Origin: Oegoconia quadripuncta
Taxonomy: Eukaryota; Arthropoda; Insecta; Lepidoptera; Autostichidae
NCBI GenBank assembly: GCA_949316235.1
Contig: OX438741.1
Location: 26,417,324 to 26,481,323 of the forward strand
Direction: 5' to 3'
Length of the DNA: 64,000 bases
Positions within the stretch are counted from its first letter, which is position 1. Every line of letters starts with the position of its first letter. Position numbers and translations under genes: made by a program. Below, in pieces: positions 1-11,366 of this stretch. The notes under the pieces are model-generated. The model searched no databases. It saw nothing but the letters and a program-made list of their open reading frames with translations, and had not been told where the DNA came from.

Positions 1-79
1 TAACCCATATTAGAGCATCCATAGTTGTGCTTAAAAAAAATCGTAATACATCTAATGGTATTTTGATTTGATAATTCAC

Positions 80-470
80 CTTTTTTTTTATATGAGGGCG
101 GCAAACGAGAATGCGGGTCACCTGATGGAAAACAATCACCGCCGCCCATGGACACCCGCAACACCAAAAGGGTCACAGATGCGTTGCCGGCCTTTGAGAA
201 AGGTGTAGGCTCGTTTCTTGAAGGTTCCAATGTCGTACTCGTTCGGGAATACCGCTGCCGGAAGTCCGTTCCACAGGGTGGTCGTACGTGGTAAGAAGTT
301 TCTTGAGAAACGTACAGTGGTAGACTTCCACTCATCCAGGTGATGTGGATGGAAATTTAATTTTCGGTGAGAAGTGTATCGGTTAAATTGAACAGCGGGT
401 ATTAGCTCGAACAGTTCTTCAGAACACTCCCCATTCTTTTTGTAATTTAAAAGGGTTTTGTATAGCTATT
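80..470 (-). pseudogene. LINE reverse-transcriptase C-terminus, 5'-truncated, with 3' poly(A)
   Basis: Read on the minus strand, one open frame runs from about 460 down to a TGA at 136-138. It contains the motifs [24 protein letters not shown] and [16 protein letters not shown], followed by GVAGVHGRR at the stop. This is the C-terminal tail found after the reverse transcriptase of Jockey/CR1-like non-LTR retrotransposons in Lepidoptera (recognised from memory). The poly(T) run at 81-89 would be the poly(A) end of the element. The endonuclease and reverse-transcriptase core are absent, so this is a dead 5'-truncated copy. The frame has no internal stop, which suggests a fairly recent insertion. 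Clade assignment is uncertain. Confidence 0.75.
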
Positions 471-770
471 TTCTTTACAACATATAAGAATCTATGAATA
501 GTTACGAATTTTCTGTATTCCACTTACGGATTCTTTATTCGTAGTAGCGTAGTAGCGCTCAATTCTGAGCTTTGATCATATTATGCGAAAACGAGTTTGA
601 TTGTGTGTTTGTCTTTACCTCACGTCGTCATTAGGGAGAATCAGAATGACCTAATTCTTGGCACAACAATCAGACCACTTTTAATCCCGGGAAACTTCAA
701 AAAAATCTAAATAACCAAAAATGTGGAAGACAGAAACGAGAAAGTTGGTACCTGCCGTAAAGGTTAAGGG

Positions 771-853
771 TTTTTTTTTATGCACGAAGGGGTTCGTACT
801 TGACCTCAATCACACCTGATGTTAAGTAAAGATGAGGCCGAAGATAAAGGAAG
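771..853 (-). mobile_element. SINE B tail fragment
   Basis: After a poly(T) run comes the tail shared by SINE B copies (minus strand reads CATCAGGTGTGATTGAGGTCAAGTAC then GCATAAAAA, in pieces). The tRNA-like head is missing. Confidence 0.6.
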
Positions 854-1261
854 AAAAGTTAATATACATATGAATGTCATGGAAATTTCTACATAAGTTA
901 ACCTAATTTTAAATTATTTAGCTTTATGACATTATACCTGAAATTGATTCGTTTATTTCAATTCGAACGTACGAACCAATTTTGTACAAATAATTTATTA
1001 GAGTCATTATCTTTTATTGGAAACAGAAAGGTAAAATATATTAAGAAAGGAATACTACCAAGTAACTTATATTTAAAAGTAAGGTACGATAGTCCCATCG
1101 GGTATTGCCTCGATTTTCGTAGGTATTGGGTTCAAGTTGGACCTCGTTGATGGTTAGATGTGACTTCTATGAAACCATTTGCTATTTCAAATTATAGACA
1201 AATTAAAGACTATGGTTCCTTATAGTATTAAGCATGTACATTTATAAAATAATAAATATAT

Positions 1262-1500
1262 ATTGACGATCTGTTTGGTGCAGTGGTTACAATGACTGCC
1301 ATACCAAAAGGTCGCAGATTCGAATCCCGCTTGGGGCATGTGTTTGTATGACGAATACAGACATGTGTTCCCGAGTTATGGATGTTTTTCATATTTATTT
1401 ACAAAAAAAAGTATTTGTGTAGTTTATCTACCATCTGGTATTCAAAATACAAACCTAGTTACTTAGTGTGAAACTAGATGGCGCGGTGTCTTAGTGTAAT
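1262..1500 (+). mobile_element. SINE A, near full length
   Basis: The tRNA-like head has an A-box-like TTTGGTGCAGTGG and a B-box-like GATTCGAATCC. It is followed by the conserved core (ATGAATACAGACATGTG type, then GAGTTATGGATGTTTT) and a tail ending in CTAGATGGCGC. Other copies in the window share this order: 5630, 23978, 31953, 60235 and 61985. Pol III-type SINE by structure. Confidence 0.8.
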
Positions 1501-1520
1501 TTTAAAAAATATCATTCGAC

Positions 1521-1546
1521 ATACACACAGCGCCATCTAGTTCCAT
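1521..1546 (-). mobile_element. SINE A tail fragment, inverted against the preceding copy
   Basis: ACACAGCGCCATCTAGTTCC is the reverse complement of the SINE A tail that ends just upstream at 1500. The two tails form an imperfect inverted repeat. Confidence 0.55.
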
Positions 1547-1719
1547 ATTAAGGTAGTCTTATACATGGATCTTTATTGTATACCTATAACTTAAAATTAG
1601 TTTGTTCAGAAACATGTATAGAATCGATTCCGGCTAGGTATAGTAAAATAAACCATTAACAAACAAAACAAAGTAAACCATTCTGAAACCTCCTTTCAAA
1701 GTTCAACAATTTTCGGCTG

Positions 1720-1810
1720 GTGACTCCACTTTTGATTACGAACAACTTTCCACTAGGAATTCGGCTATGATTCCTAGTGGAAAGTTGTTCGTAGTTATTA
1801 GTAGAGTCAC
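1720..1810. repeat. Perfect 24-bp hairpin with outer arms (fold-back element)
   Basis: Arms 1737-1760 and 1770-1793 are perfect reverse complements with a 9-nt loop. A second 7-bp arm pair (GTGACTC at 1720-1726, GAGTCAC at 1804-1810) encloses them. A related single arm (GATTACGAACAACTTTCC) lies at 43544-43561, so the sequence is dispersed. Confidence 0.7.
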
Positions 1811-1884
1811 TAGCAAACAGAAATTACACCCTGTATAGATAACACGGTTGTTAAACTACACGATTTCTTTTTGTTCGAATTCAT

Positions 1885-1985
1885 CATACAAACATATTTC
1901 CCTAGCGGCATTCGAACCCGCGACGTCTAGACATAGCAGCTAGAATCTCTAACCATAGGTACACCAAACAAGTCGTCTATATGGC
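1885..1985 (-). mobile_element. SINE A head fragment
   Basis: The minus-strand tRNA-like head carries a B-box-like GGTTCGAATGCC and an A-box-like TTTGGTGTACC. The tail is not adjacent. Confidence 0.6.
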
Positions 1986-2169
1986 CGTATATAAATAATA
2001 CTTTTGATAAAAATTGGTTAATCCCCACAGGAACGAAAAAGAAATTTTTCTGAGGACGAAAAAAATGTCCGTTTCGTTATATTTTGTTATGGTTCACAGA
2101 CGAAGTAACAGCTAAATAAACTCCATGTAGTGTATTTTATCATTAGGCGGCTGTCGTCTATAGCTCCTT

Positions 2170-2500
2170 ACACCAGACAGTGCTGACATTTTTATCGTAG
2201 AACGGCAGCCAACTGTGCTACGGTTAAGAGTGTCTAGAAGTAGTTGCTACGAAAAGGAAAGACGTGGCAGCTCTTTCTACGATTAGAGGGTGTGTAGAAG
2301 TGTTTGCTACGATAAAACTCAATATGTGATTTCATAGAAATGAAAATAATCCCTCCATAGTAAAAAAAACATCCTCCTTAAAATCTGGTTTCATACCAGA
2401 GGTAAATGTTTCCAAAACATCGTTACTCTGACCCATGAGCCCGTATTTGCAGCTATGACTCAATAGAGATGATTTAAAAGTGGTTGCTACGTTGAAGTGT
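2170..2500. repeat. Degenerate tandem duplication, unit about 60 bp
   Basis: AGAAGTAGTTGCTACGA (near 2236), AGAAGTGTTTGCTACGA (near 2297) and AAAGTGGTTGCTACG (near 2476) recur. GGCAGC followed by a CTACG-containing segment precedes the first two. Unit boundaries are blurred. No coding function seen. Confidence 0.4.
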
Positions 2501-3335
2501 CGGCATCCGATTCTATGTCTAGAACTAACTCGAATCGTAGACTTAGCTGCTGGCTCTACGGTTGAATCAAGGAAAATATCCGCTGCCAATTTTATGTTTA
2601 GAATAACGAATGGCCCGCCAAGGCATTTGAATTTCCCCGCCAGCAGTTGGCCGGCTGGTGCGCGTGGAATAGCTCTTCGTAGGGCACATTAATTAAAAAC
2701 ACATCCATTTACAAATTAAGTAAATTAATTAAAGCATACTTTGTCTTTTTTGTGTATAATCTTATGAATATGGTAGCTCGGAGGCGCTACAGTCTAAGAA
2801 ACTTTGCCCACCTGGAAAATCTATTGGCCAGCCTTAATCTAGAGCATCCTCGAACCGTAGAGTCAGCCGATGATTTCGACACACGGGGTGTAAAAATCGT
2901 TGTTCATTTTTTTCGAGCAAAGTGTAATGTTTCAACATGTAAATAGGACTTTGTGTTGTAGAGCTTTGAAAGCGGAACCTCTCACGCGTCGTATTTCCGG
3001 ATGTAGATACGATGGGGCGTCACCATGCAACGTGCAACGAGTGGTTTCATACAGATCCATTTGTACCTACAGACTTTGAACATAACTAGATACAGACAAT
3101 AAAAGAAATGCGCGGGCACACTTAGGGAACGTGTCATTGACATGTCAGTGATATTTTGTGTGAAAACGATTGCAAGAAGCTTTTGGGCTTGCTGCTGGAT
3201 TGCCCTTCGACTTATTGGTTTTTGAAGTGTCTTTTGTTCCAGTAAGTCTACGTTTTCGCTGATTTCCATTACAATACAAAAATACAAGATGACATTGTAA
3301 AATCTTAATATTTTTTTCGAATGTTCAAATTGTGG

Positions 3336-3392
3336 AAATCAATAGTCTCTGCCTACCCCAATGGGAACCAGGCGTGAGCATATGTATGTATC
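3336..3392 (+). pseudogene. LINE 3'-end scrap
   Basis: The segment reads AGTCTCTGCCTACCCCAATGGGAA and resembles the last codons and 3' end of the LINE remnant at 50082-50342 (GTCTCTGCCTACCCCTACGGGAA there). Only about 55 bp remain. Confidence 0.5.
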
Positions 3393-4177
3393 TTCAAAAT
3401 ACCTACAAAGCCAATCCCACGAACTCATAAAAATGTTTATTCCTCATACGCCTGCCTATATGGCATCCCCCAAATGGTTTTATTTCAAATATACCTTACT
3501 CGTCAAAACTTTTTGATTATAACTTAGGGCGACATGCTAAACAATGTGTTTAAATGTTTTGTTTAGTTATGATGAAGCAGTGTCTATCCTGCATGATGCA
3601 GGCTGCCTCTAACTGGTCGGTCTATATAAGTCTATGGGAATATGGGTTTAGTATGATGATGAGTGTTTATCTTTTATTCACTATCAGTATCAATAGTAAA
3701 TACCTACTAGGGACTCTCTGTCACTTTTTGAGAAATTAAACACACCTGTCAACTTATTTGTTATAATACTAGTTTAATGTTTTTGTAGTAAGATTATTAA
3801 TTTCACCGCTTTCGTATTCTGTATGCTACAGTTGACCGCCGTCAAGAATAAAGTTGCCGATATAAGTTGACCTGCAGACCTACTGTAATGTGGCCATACA
3901 ACACTCAGACGGTCGAATTGTTGAAGCGTTACGTCTGATGTGCGATCGAGTGTACAATATCAACAAATCGAAGTGTTGCAATGAAAAGCGCAACGTATGA
4001 CCGATTTATTTTCATTGATAAGCCAATTTATTTGTTTAATATTGGCATGTGTACTTTGCAGAGATCATAAATTAATGAACTAACGAGTATTTGGTAGTGA
4101 CCTGTGTTGCAGCGTCTTTGGCATACATTTCATCGTATATCTATATAAAGACACGTGTACAATCACGAGAATAAATT

Positions 4178-4601
4178 TTGGGTCTTTACCTATGAAATTG
4201 GAGTTTTTTTTCTTCGTTAAACATATTATGTACCAATTCCTGCGATTTTCAAAGCTATATCCAAATTTGTTTTTATTTGAAAAATTGAATATTATTTCAA
4301 GGTTTCACATGAAATATTTTTTAATATCTGGGCGAAATCACATAATAAAAAAAATTTTAACAGAGCTCTTTTCATGTGCTTCCCATAATCATTTCTTAGA
4401 TTCGCTGAAACTTTTATAAAGCGGTTACTTTTAAAAATTAACGCTGCCTATACTTAACTTAATGTTATCCGATAATACACACAAAGTTTAGCTAAATTTG
4501 GATTTGCCGTTCCCAAAAAAAAATCAAAAATGTTTGTATGGAGAAAACAGTCTTAATGAAATTCTTCATACAAAACGCCAATTTCATAGGTAAAGACCTA
4601 A
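4178..4601 (+). mobile_element. MITE, 424 bp, TTAGGTC-type inverted ends (copy 1)
   Basis: The left end TTGGGTCTTTACCTATGAAATTGG is mirrored by the right end CCAATTTCATAGGTAAAGACCTAA, which is followed by TA. The copy at 44113-44528 has matching ends, is flanked by TA on both sides, and lies in the opposite orientation. No transposase is present. TA duplication and TTAGG ends suggest mobilisation by a Tc1/mariner-type enzyme (inference). Confidence 0.8.
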
Positions 4602-4733
4602 TATATATATACAGTGTTTAAAGCCAAATATCTGATTTTCATCAAGCATGGCTAAGAACTATACCCTTGTATAGTCTTTAAAAAAACCACACTCAAATCG
4701 AATTATACTGAGATACGTCCTCACAAAAACTGG

Positions 4734-4752
4734 ACACACACACACACACACA
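4734..4752. repeat. (AC)n microsatellite
   Basis: An uninterrupted AC dinucleotide run of about 19 bp. Confidence 0.9.
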
Positions 4753-5360
4753 TACATAACTACGTCAAAAACGTAACCCCCGTCGTAATTCGTCGTAATA
4801 AAGTAAATAATATCTTCGTCAATTGTTAACCAAGTTTGAAGATTATTCTTTTGTTTGAAAGGATATAACCGCCAGAGTAACCTCTGATGATGTACATCTG
4901 TGATAGAGAATAGAACTTTAGTGTTTCGCCAATTTTTGTATATAAAGTTATTATAGTTTAGGTAAAACAATCTTCGGTTAACCTCTGTGCGTATCGATTA
5001 TAGGTAACTCTATTTTCTCCGGTCCCGAGACAAAGTCAGTAAGTAACAACGAGATTCAGCATTTCAATATTGAAATGAAAATTGTTATTCAGAAGGGGTG
5101 TTAAGCTAAGAGATTACATTCAATTTGTTATGAATATTGGAGATCCGTCCAGCGTCTACTTAATAATTCATCTTTCTAAATGATCCTTTTTAATTGGATT
5201 TGGACAGAGAGCTGCACATTTGAGACAGTGGAATGAAATTGAGCGATAAGAATTGCCTAAGATTACTTTAAGAAAGTTAGCCCAGGCTTATTTTTACTTC
5301 AGGTGCGACTGAGGTCAAGCATTAATTTTAGTTTGAATTCGCGTAAAAAAGATAAATCTA

Positions 5361-5605
5361 ACTAATATTATAATAATTAGTACCTAATATTATATATGCG
5401 AAAGTTTGGATGTTTGTTTGTTACTCAATCACAGCGAAATGGATGAACGGATTTGGATGAAATTTGGTATATGGGTAGATTATGCCCTGGATTAAGACAT
5501 AGGATATTTTTTATCCCGATTAAGTGAGTAGTTCCACGGGATAAACAAATTAAACATATCCGCGTAACTTTAGTCCACACAGGGAAGCCGCGGGCAGAAA
5601 GCTAG
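5361..5605 (+). mobile_element. Lep1-like short element (possible non-autonomous Helitron)
   Basis: It begins ACTAATATTA, contains ATGCGAAAGTTTGGATGTTTG, CGGATTTGGATGAAATTTGG and ATCCCGATTAAGTGAGTAG, and ends with the GC-rich GAAGCCGCGGGCAGAAAGCTAG followed by T. A CTAG end followed by T with a short GC-rich stem is what Lep1 Helitrons show. The 5' end is not diagnostic, so class membership is tentative. Confidence 0.55.
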
Positions 5606-5629
5606 TAATAAATAAATATTCTTAGAGAC

Positions 5630-5907
5630 ACAGCGCCTTCTAGTTCCCCACTAAGTAACTAGGCTATGTAACCTAGCTGTATTATATAATTAAGCTATAG
5701 AATATTTATCTAGTCTTTATAATCGCTACCACGGTTATATATAAACGAATAATATTTTTTTGTACCTCCAAATTCTAAATGCAAGCATCCATAACTCAGG
5801 TACACATGGGTGTATTCATCATACAAACATATACTCCTAGCGGGATTCGAAATCGCGACCTCTAAACATAGCGGTCAGGGTCCCTAACCACTACACTAAC
5901 TAAACTG
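5630..5907 (-). mobile_element. SINE A, full length with extra internal sequence
   Basis: The tail (ACAGCGCCTTCTAGTTCC) is at 5630, the core (CATCCATAACTCAGG, TGTATTCATCATACAAACATA) is at 5790-5830 and the tRNA-like head ends near 5907. It sits immediately right of the Lep1-like element. Confidence 0.75.
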
Positions 5908-6133
5908 CAGTCCTTGCAAACTTTTAGGATCGATCGCAAAAAAATTGCTGTTTATCTCGCTTGCGTTTGATCGCTATGGGTATACAACAAGAGCTCTAGA
6001 AGTAACTTGGTAAATATCTGTCCATTAGACGTTTATCCCCTTACCCTAACTTCTAGGATGCTGACGTAGTACCAAATTTAGCGATTGAACACAAAAATGT
6101 TTACTTTTTACGACGAATAAAATTTATATAAAT

Positions 6134-8956
6134 TTTTTTTTTTTTTTTTTAATTAGCCTATCGTGTCCCACTGCTGGGCAAAGGCCTCCCCCAAACTCTT
6201 CCACTCATTTCTATCCTTGGCGGTTTCCCACCATTCCTCTTGAAACGCAATGAGATCATCTCTCCAACGTTTGCGCGGCCGACCCCGACGACGTCTCCTG
6301 TCCTCAGGCATCCAGGGCGTGATGGTGTGTGCCCATTTCTCCGGTGGCATACGGCTAACGTGGCCTGCCCAGTCCCATTTAAGCATGGCTGTTTTTCTTC
6401 CCACGTCAGCAATTCCGGTCATGGAACGCAATATGGTATTGCGAATTCGGTCGACGCGTTTGTAGCAGAGAATACTACGTTCCATTGCCCTCTGGCAAAT
6501 CTTGAGCTTGGACTTCTGAAGCTCAGTCAATGACCAAGTCTGTGCACCGTAGGTTAGAACAGGAAGGATACACATGTCTATGAGTTTACGTTTTAGAGTA
6601 TTTGGAAGGTCTCCCTTCATATATACCTTCATTGCCCAGTAGCTTTTCCAGGCATTGTTGATTCGGCGATCGATCTCTTTATCTTGCCTATTTTCGAAGC
6701 TAACTAACTGGCCTAAGTAAATATACTCATTGACATATTGTATCTCCTGTCCATCTACTTCAACTCTACGTTTCGTGCTGTTGGTCATTATCTGCGTCTT
6801 CGACCGGTTTATTTGAAGTCCAACTTCATGACTTGCCGCACTCAGATCTTGGAGCATTTGCTGTAGTTCCTGGGATGTTGGAGCAAAAATAATAATGTCA
6901 TCTGCAAATCGCAAATTCGTCAGGCGTTTGTTTTCGATGACAATGCCTCTTGTTGCCCATGAATCTGCCAGCGTCTTGAAGATCTCTTGGAGTGCGCTCG
7001 TAAACAGAATGGGGGACAATGGATCACCCTGCTTAACTCCTTTCTGAATTTTAAAAGATGGGCCGGTGGAAGTTAATTTAATATTAGCTGTACTACGGCT
7101 GTAAACTATTTTAATTAAATCTATGTATGTTTTCTCTATCTGTTGATTTTCTAAAGCTTGAAAGATTGCAAAATGACGTAAACTATCAAAGGCTTTTGCA
7201 TAATCTACAAAGGCTACGTAAAGGGGTTTGTTATATTCTGTGTACTTTTCAATAACTTGGTTTAATGTATGTAGGTGATCTGTGGTGGAAAACTTGGGAC
7301 GAAAGCCGGCTTGCTCCGGTGGTTGGTGTTGGTCGAGCTGGGTTTTTATCTGATTTTGAATAGCCTTTATAAAGGCTTTATACAAATGAGACACTAGGCT
7401 AATGGGTCTGTAGTTGCCTATGATGGACTTGTCTCCTTTTTTATGGAGAAGGACTATATTTGCGTGGCTCATCAGTACAGGGAGCTGTCCTGTTTTCAAA
7501 ATCGAATTAAATAAGTTGGTAATGTGTGAGGTAGGTGAACCGATTTTTAGTGCTTCTGTAGATATCCCGTCTTCTCCAGTACTTCTATCATATTTCATGG
7601 ATTTCAGAACAACTTGAATCTCCTTGCCAGTGAAATATGGTACCGACTCAGGTAATGTATAGTCTAGATCTTGATCGACTTTTGCGGGATCTGAATATAG
7701 GTCTTTATAGAAGTTTGTACATATATTCATTATTTTGGCACGGCTATTCTGTTTCTTGCCATTTTCGTCTTGGAGGTTGTTAATCCACTCCTTTCCTCTT
7801 GACATGCCATTCTTTGCAGTTCTTAGTGAAGTGTGTTTTTCTATTGCGGTTTTAATTAGATAAAGGTTGAGAGTTCTTATGTCTTGTCTGATACTACGTT
7901 TTACTTGTCTGTCGATTGCTCGAAATTCTGGAGTGCATATTTCAGTGCCTGCTCTAGTTTCAATTAATGATTTCGTTTGGATCGACAGTTTTGTTTTATT
8001 CTTTTTACTACTTTTAATTGCCCTACTACTTTTTTCGATTCCTTTAACTATAACATTGTACTGTTCGTGAGTATTGTTCAAGTCTACATCTAAAATCTTG
8101 AGATTAGAAAACTGATTGGAGAGCTCTAGATTGAATTGTTCTGAGTTTTTTAATAAAGCGTGTTTGGAATGCTGGATTACTTTACAACTAAATTGTTTCA
8201 TTCTGTGGATTTTAAAATTAAATCTAAGTTTTGCACGAACGGGTCTATGATCTGAGTTGTATTTTATTTTGTTAAGGACACTAACGTCCTTTACTATTTG
8301 CTTATCAGATGATAGCACAAAGTCTATCTCGTTTTTAGTAGTACCGTTCGGTGACACCCAAGTCCATCGTCTTTGTGGTTTCTTGAAAAAGAAGCTGTTA
8401 GTTATATACATACTTTGCCCGAAAGCAAAATTAATGAGTCTAGTACCTCGCTCATTGCGGTTTCCTAAGCCATGTTGACAGAGTATTGTATCACTATCTG
8501 TCGGCAGCCTGATCACGAGTTTAGCATTAAAGTCACCGAGGACTAAATTCCAGGTGCCTCGGTTTTCTTCATAGGCCATGTTAAGGAGGTCGTAAAAACT
8601 TTCTACTTCTTCGTTAGAGTATGCAGACGTTGGTGCGTAAATTTGTGTGATTGTAAGCGTGGTCTTGGGCGTAAGTCGAAGCCTGAGCACAGCAATGCGC
8701 TCGGAATATCCTCTGAACTCAATAATGTTATCCCTCCACTTTTTAGCCACCAGGAACCCGACGCCGTGTAGGCCACTGGTTTCTCCGAAGTGGAAGAATA
8801 CACTATTGTCGCATTCTTCTGTACTTTCTCCTTCTCGTCGAACTTCTGCTAGACCGACAATGTCCCACTTTAGATCTTTCAGTGAATTCTCCAGTTCCAG
8901 TAGGCGTTCGTCTTTCATGAGCGTGCGGACATTGCAGGTGAGAAGAAAATTTTATG
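6134..8956 (-). mobile_element. RTE-type non-LTR retrotransposon with target-site duplication
   Basis: TTATATAAAT occurs at 6124-6133 and again at 8957-8966 and is the probable target-site duplication. The 3' end on the minus strand is a poly(A) tail (T run 6134-6150) almost touching the stop codon, so the 3' UTR is only a few bases long, which fits RTE-class elements. The 5' end is cut just upstream of the endonuclease: the frame continues upstream of the first Met through TCNVRTL, with no initiator Met and no 5' UTR. It is therefore slightly 5'-truncated although the ORF body is intact. Confidence 0.85.
6153..8918 (-). CDS. RTE-type endonuclease/reverse transcriptase, 921 aa
   Basis: The product would nick target DNA and reverse-transcribe its own RNA (target-primed reverse transcription). 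Residues 1-230 form an APE-like endonuclease: Glu25 in AEVRRE, QIYAPTS (92-98), GDFNAK (128-133), EIDFVL (197-202) and SDHRPV (222-227). The reverse transcriptase follows: NYRPISL (502-508), QAGFR (536-540), DYAKAFD (572-578), QGDPLSP (630-636) and the catalytic FADD (671-674). A basic C-terminal tail holds RRRRRGRPRKRW (874-885). There are no stops or frameshifts. The first Met is only a convention: homologous sequence (TCNVRTL) lies in frame upstream, so the natural N-terminus is missing. It lacks a visible promoter and has no cellular neighbour. RTE clade is inferred from single-ORF organisation and very short 3' UTR. Confidence 0.9.
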   Translation of the reverse strand: MKDERLLELENSLKDLKWDIVGLAEVRREGESTEECDNSVFFHFGETSGLHGVGFLVAKKWRDNIIEFRGYSERIAVLRLRLTPKTTLTITQIYAPTSAYSNEEVESFYDLLNMAYEENRGTWNLVLGDFNAKLVIRLPTDSDTILCQHGLGNRNERGTRLINFAFGQSMYITNSFFFKKPQRRWTWVSPNGTTKNEIDFVLSSDKQIVKDVSVLNKIKYNSDHRPVRAKLRFNFKIHRMKQFSCKVIQHSKHALLKNSEQFNLELSNQFSNLKILDVDLNNTHEQYNVIVKGIEKSSRAIKSSKKNKTKLSIQTKSLIETRAGTEICTPEFRAIDRQVKRSIRQDIRTLNLYLIKTAIEKHTSLRTAKNGMSRGKEWINNLQDENGKKQNSRAKIMNICTNFYKDLYSDPAKVDQDLDYTLPESVPYFTGKEIQVVLKSMKYDRSTGEDGISTEALKIGSPTSHITNLFNSILKTGQLPVLMSHANIVLLHKKGDKSIIGNYRPISLVSHLYKAFIKAIQNQIKTQLDQHQPPEQAGFRPKFSTTDHLHTLNQVIEKYTEYNKPLYVAFVDYAKAFDSLRHFAIFQALENQQIEKTYIDLIKIVYSRSTANIKLTSTGPSFKIQKGVKQGDPLSPILFTSALQEIFKTLADSWATRGIVIENKRLTNLRFADDIIIFAPTSQELQQMLQDLSAASHEVGLQINRSKTQIMTNSTKRRVEVDGQEIQYVNEYIYLGQLVSFENRQDKEIDRRINNAWKSYWAMKVYMKGDLPNTLKRKLIDMCILPVLTYGAQTWSLTELQKSKLKICQRAMERSILCYKRVDRIRNTILRSMTGIADVGRKTAMLKWDWAGHVSRMPPEKWAHTITPWMPEDRRRRRGRPRKRWRDDLIAFQEEWWETAKDRNEWKSLGEAFAQQWDTIG

Positions 8957-8966
8957 TTATATAAAT

Positions 8967-11366
8967 AAAAATAAAAATTTGTGGCAATATAAACAGATCT
9001 GCCTGGAGTTGAGGCGCGACGGAAATACCTATTTGGTACGTAGTTATTATACGTACTTGATTTTACACCAGAAAGAAATTCTAGGAAAACTTAACAGTTT
9101 CCTAGTTCGAATTGACTTATGGAAATTTGAAGCGATTATCGCAGAAGTTGGAGCCAAAAATGGGATGGAAATTATTTAATTTTTGTTCACCATAATTTCA
9201 GCTTATTCGAGTAACTAGTGTTCTCTTACTATGTAGCGTTAAGTTATGGTATAAGTTACGACGTCAACAAGTTACGTCAACATGTTTTGCTTCAATAACT
9301 TTTTTACCGACTATCTACAAAACACGTAAGTTAGTAAGGAAACATTTCAAAATACAATGTCATGAACATGCTTCGACCACAGGAAAAAGCCGTTGTATAT
9401 AAAGTAATAATACATGACTCATCCTCTCTCACTGGGAGAGGGTATGACCATAATGCACCACTCGGGCCTAGTGCGGTGTGGATTTCTCAGTAATTATAAG
9501 CACTACTTTAATGACCGGTGCTTTCTCTTCCAAGCCGACCACATTGCCAGGACTCATCACGTTAATCTGGAGATAATAAGAAAATAAATATATTCAGAGT
9601 ATAGGTGTGGCCGGTAGCCGCGTTTGTCTCGCTACTTACGTACACAAGCTGTCATGTACTGATTGACAGATGTCTAATATTTACGTAGATAAGTCGCAAA
9701 TAAGATTTATGAACTTTTTGGTTAATAGAAATACTAAAAAGCGCTGTAAAAGTAGTAACAAAAAAAACAATATTTATAGAGCGTAAAATATTGCCGGTCC
9801 TTGAGAGAGTATTCTGTAAGAACAATTTTCAAAAATGAATTAATCACTAATCGGTAAAAAGAAAAAGCGTAAAGATATTATGGCTGCCTACTTTGAGTAA
9901 TTTTTTTGGCCAATGATGTCGAAAATATTTCGTTTCTAAAATATTATATTCAATACGGACACTTCTAACAAAAGTGCCTTTCAAAAATAAAGTTACTTTA
10001 TTAGTATTAAGCCATCTTACAAAAACTTTGTAAACATTATTGGAACATCACCATCAGTAATTCATATAAATGTGATTGAAAAGAGCCTTGAAACATTATT
10101 TTACATTTTTTAATTGTACGGTTTGTCTGGTAACCAATTTTTGAGTTTCGGTCCTCGCAACTAAATAAGTCCACAATGAACCAGCTGGAGGTAAAGTCTC
10201 TCCCATGCTTACGTATCGGCTTCCATGTCAGGATATGCCATTTTCGCTGGGTTGATCACAGAACTTCAAAACCGACTAATGACAGTGCTGTCTATTACTG
10301 CTATTGCTGTTTGAAGATATGTTAGTTTTATCTTGAAAAAATCCGAGTTGAATTAATTCAAAAGCTGGTATCTAAAATTTTTACACTTTCGCAATTTCCA
10401 GTGGCAACAACACTACATTAGTTTGATACTCTTACCAATTGACATGACATTAAGTTCGTTAAGCACTTCTCCTCCTCTCTACTTACAAACTATTTACTTG
10501 TATAGGTATAGTATCTACCTACCAAGGGCTATGTGTGGACGCCGTAAATGGCACCATTACGCCTTATCTAAAGCCGAAAGTCTTGGATTGCGATTCGGGT
10601 GAAAGGTAGTCGAAGTGGATAAAAGAAAATTGAGTTTTATTTTTAGAATCTATTTGCTTTTCTTTTTACTGCTCCTAAAATTCTCGCCAGCTCCGACGGG
10701 TCCATAATGGTTGTGGTTAATTACTTATCAAATGAACGGCCCATCAAAAATATAAAATCTATTTCCAGAATTTTATTGGTGCAATCTGGGTTTTAATAAC
10801 ATTTCTCCCATTCCCTGTTCATTCGCACTTCGCTCGTGTGGGTTAACTAATTGCTTTGGTTTGACTGAGAGAGTATATTATAAATACGGCCTCAAATTAG
10901 GATATACTCTGTAATATGAAAACCAAATACCGGTTTCTTACAACTTCTCGGATACTTCCTGAGAAAAGTTCGTTTTGTAGCTTGTCTCTTCAGGGAAGCG
11001 AACCCATGACATGACGTGGTATGTGGTGTTCTATGTGTGGTGGTGATCATTATAATTTCATTTATTGATATAGGTACAAAACTAAACCAGCCTTCTGGTT
11101 AAATTTATCGTAGGTACTCGAAGAATCTGGACTAAATTTTTTATTTGTATCCATTTGAATTGCTATTAAAAATACCCTGAATACAAATTATTATTTGTTA
11201 AGTAATTACATACCCTGAATTACTATTTTATTTTAAGCATTATATAGTTGTTTTAGAAGTGTCGTATTAAATTATATATATTTAGAGACAACAATTCTCA
11301 TATTTCCCAATTGGGAAAGTCATTCATTCGAATTCGAGAAAGCGAAGTCATTTATAGATGTGTTTA
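8967..11366. other. Intergenic, nothing supported
   Basis: AT-rich sequence with short ORFs that look random. A GC-richer patch near 9410-9560 has the look of an old dispersed repeat but I cannot assign it. Confidence 0.5.

Noticed and set aside
926..1150. 74-codon open frame
   Set aside because: No recognisable feature and no neighbouring exon signal.
2982..3287. 101-codon minus-strand open frame
   Set aside because: No domain or motif; neighbouring sequence is repeat-rich.
8647..8964. Plus-strand open frames within the retrotransposon
   Set aside because: Shadows of the 921-codon minus-strand ORF.
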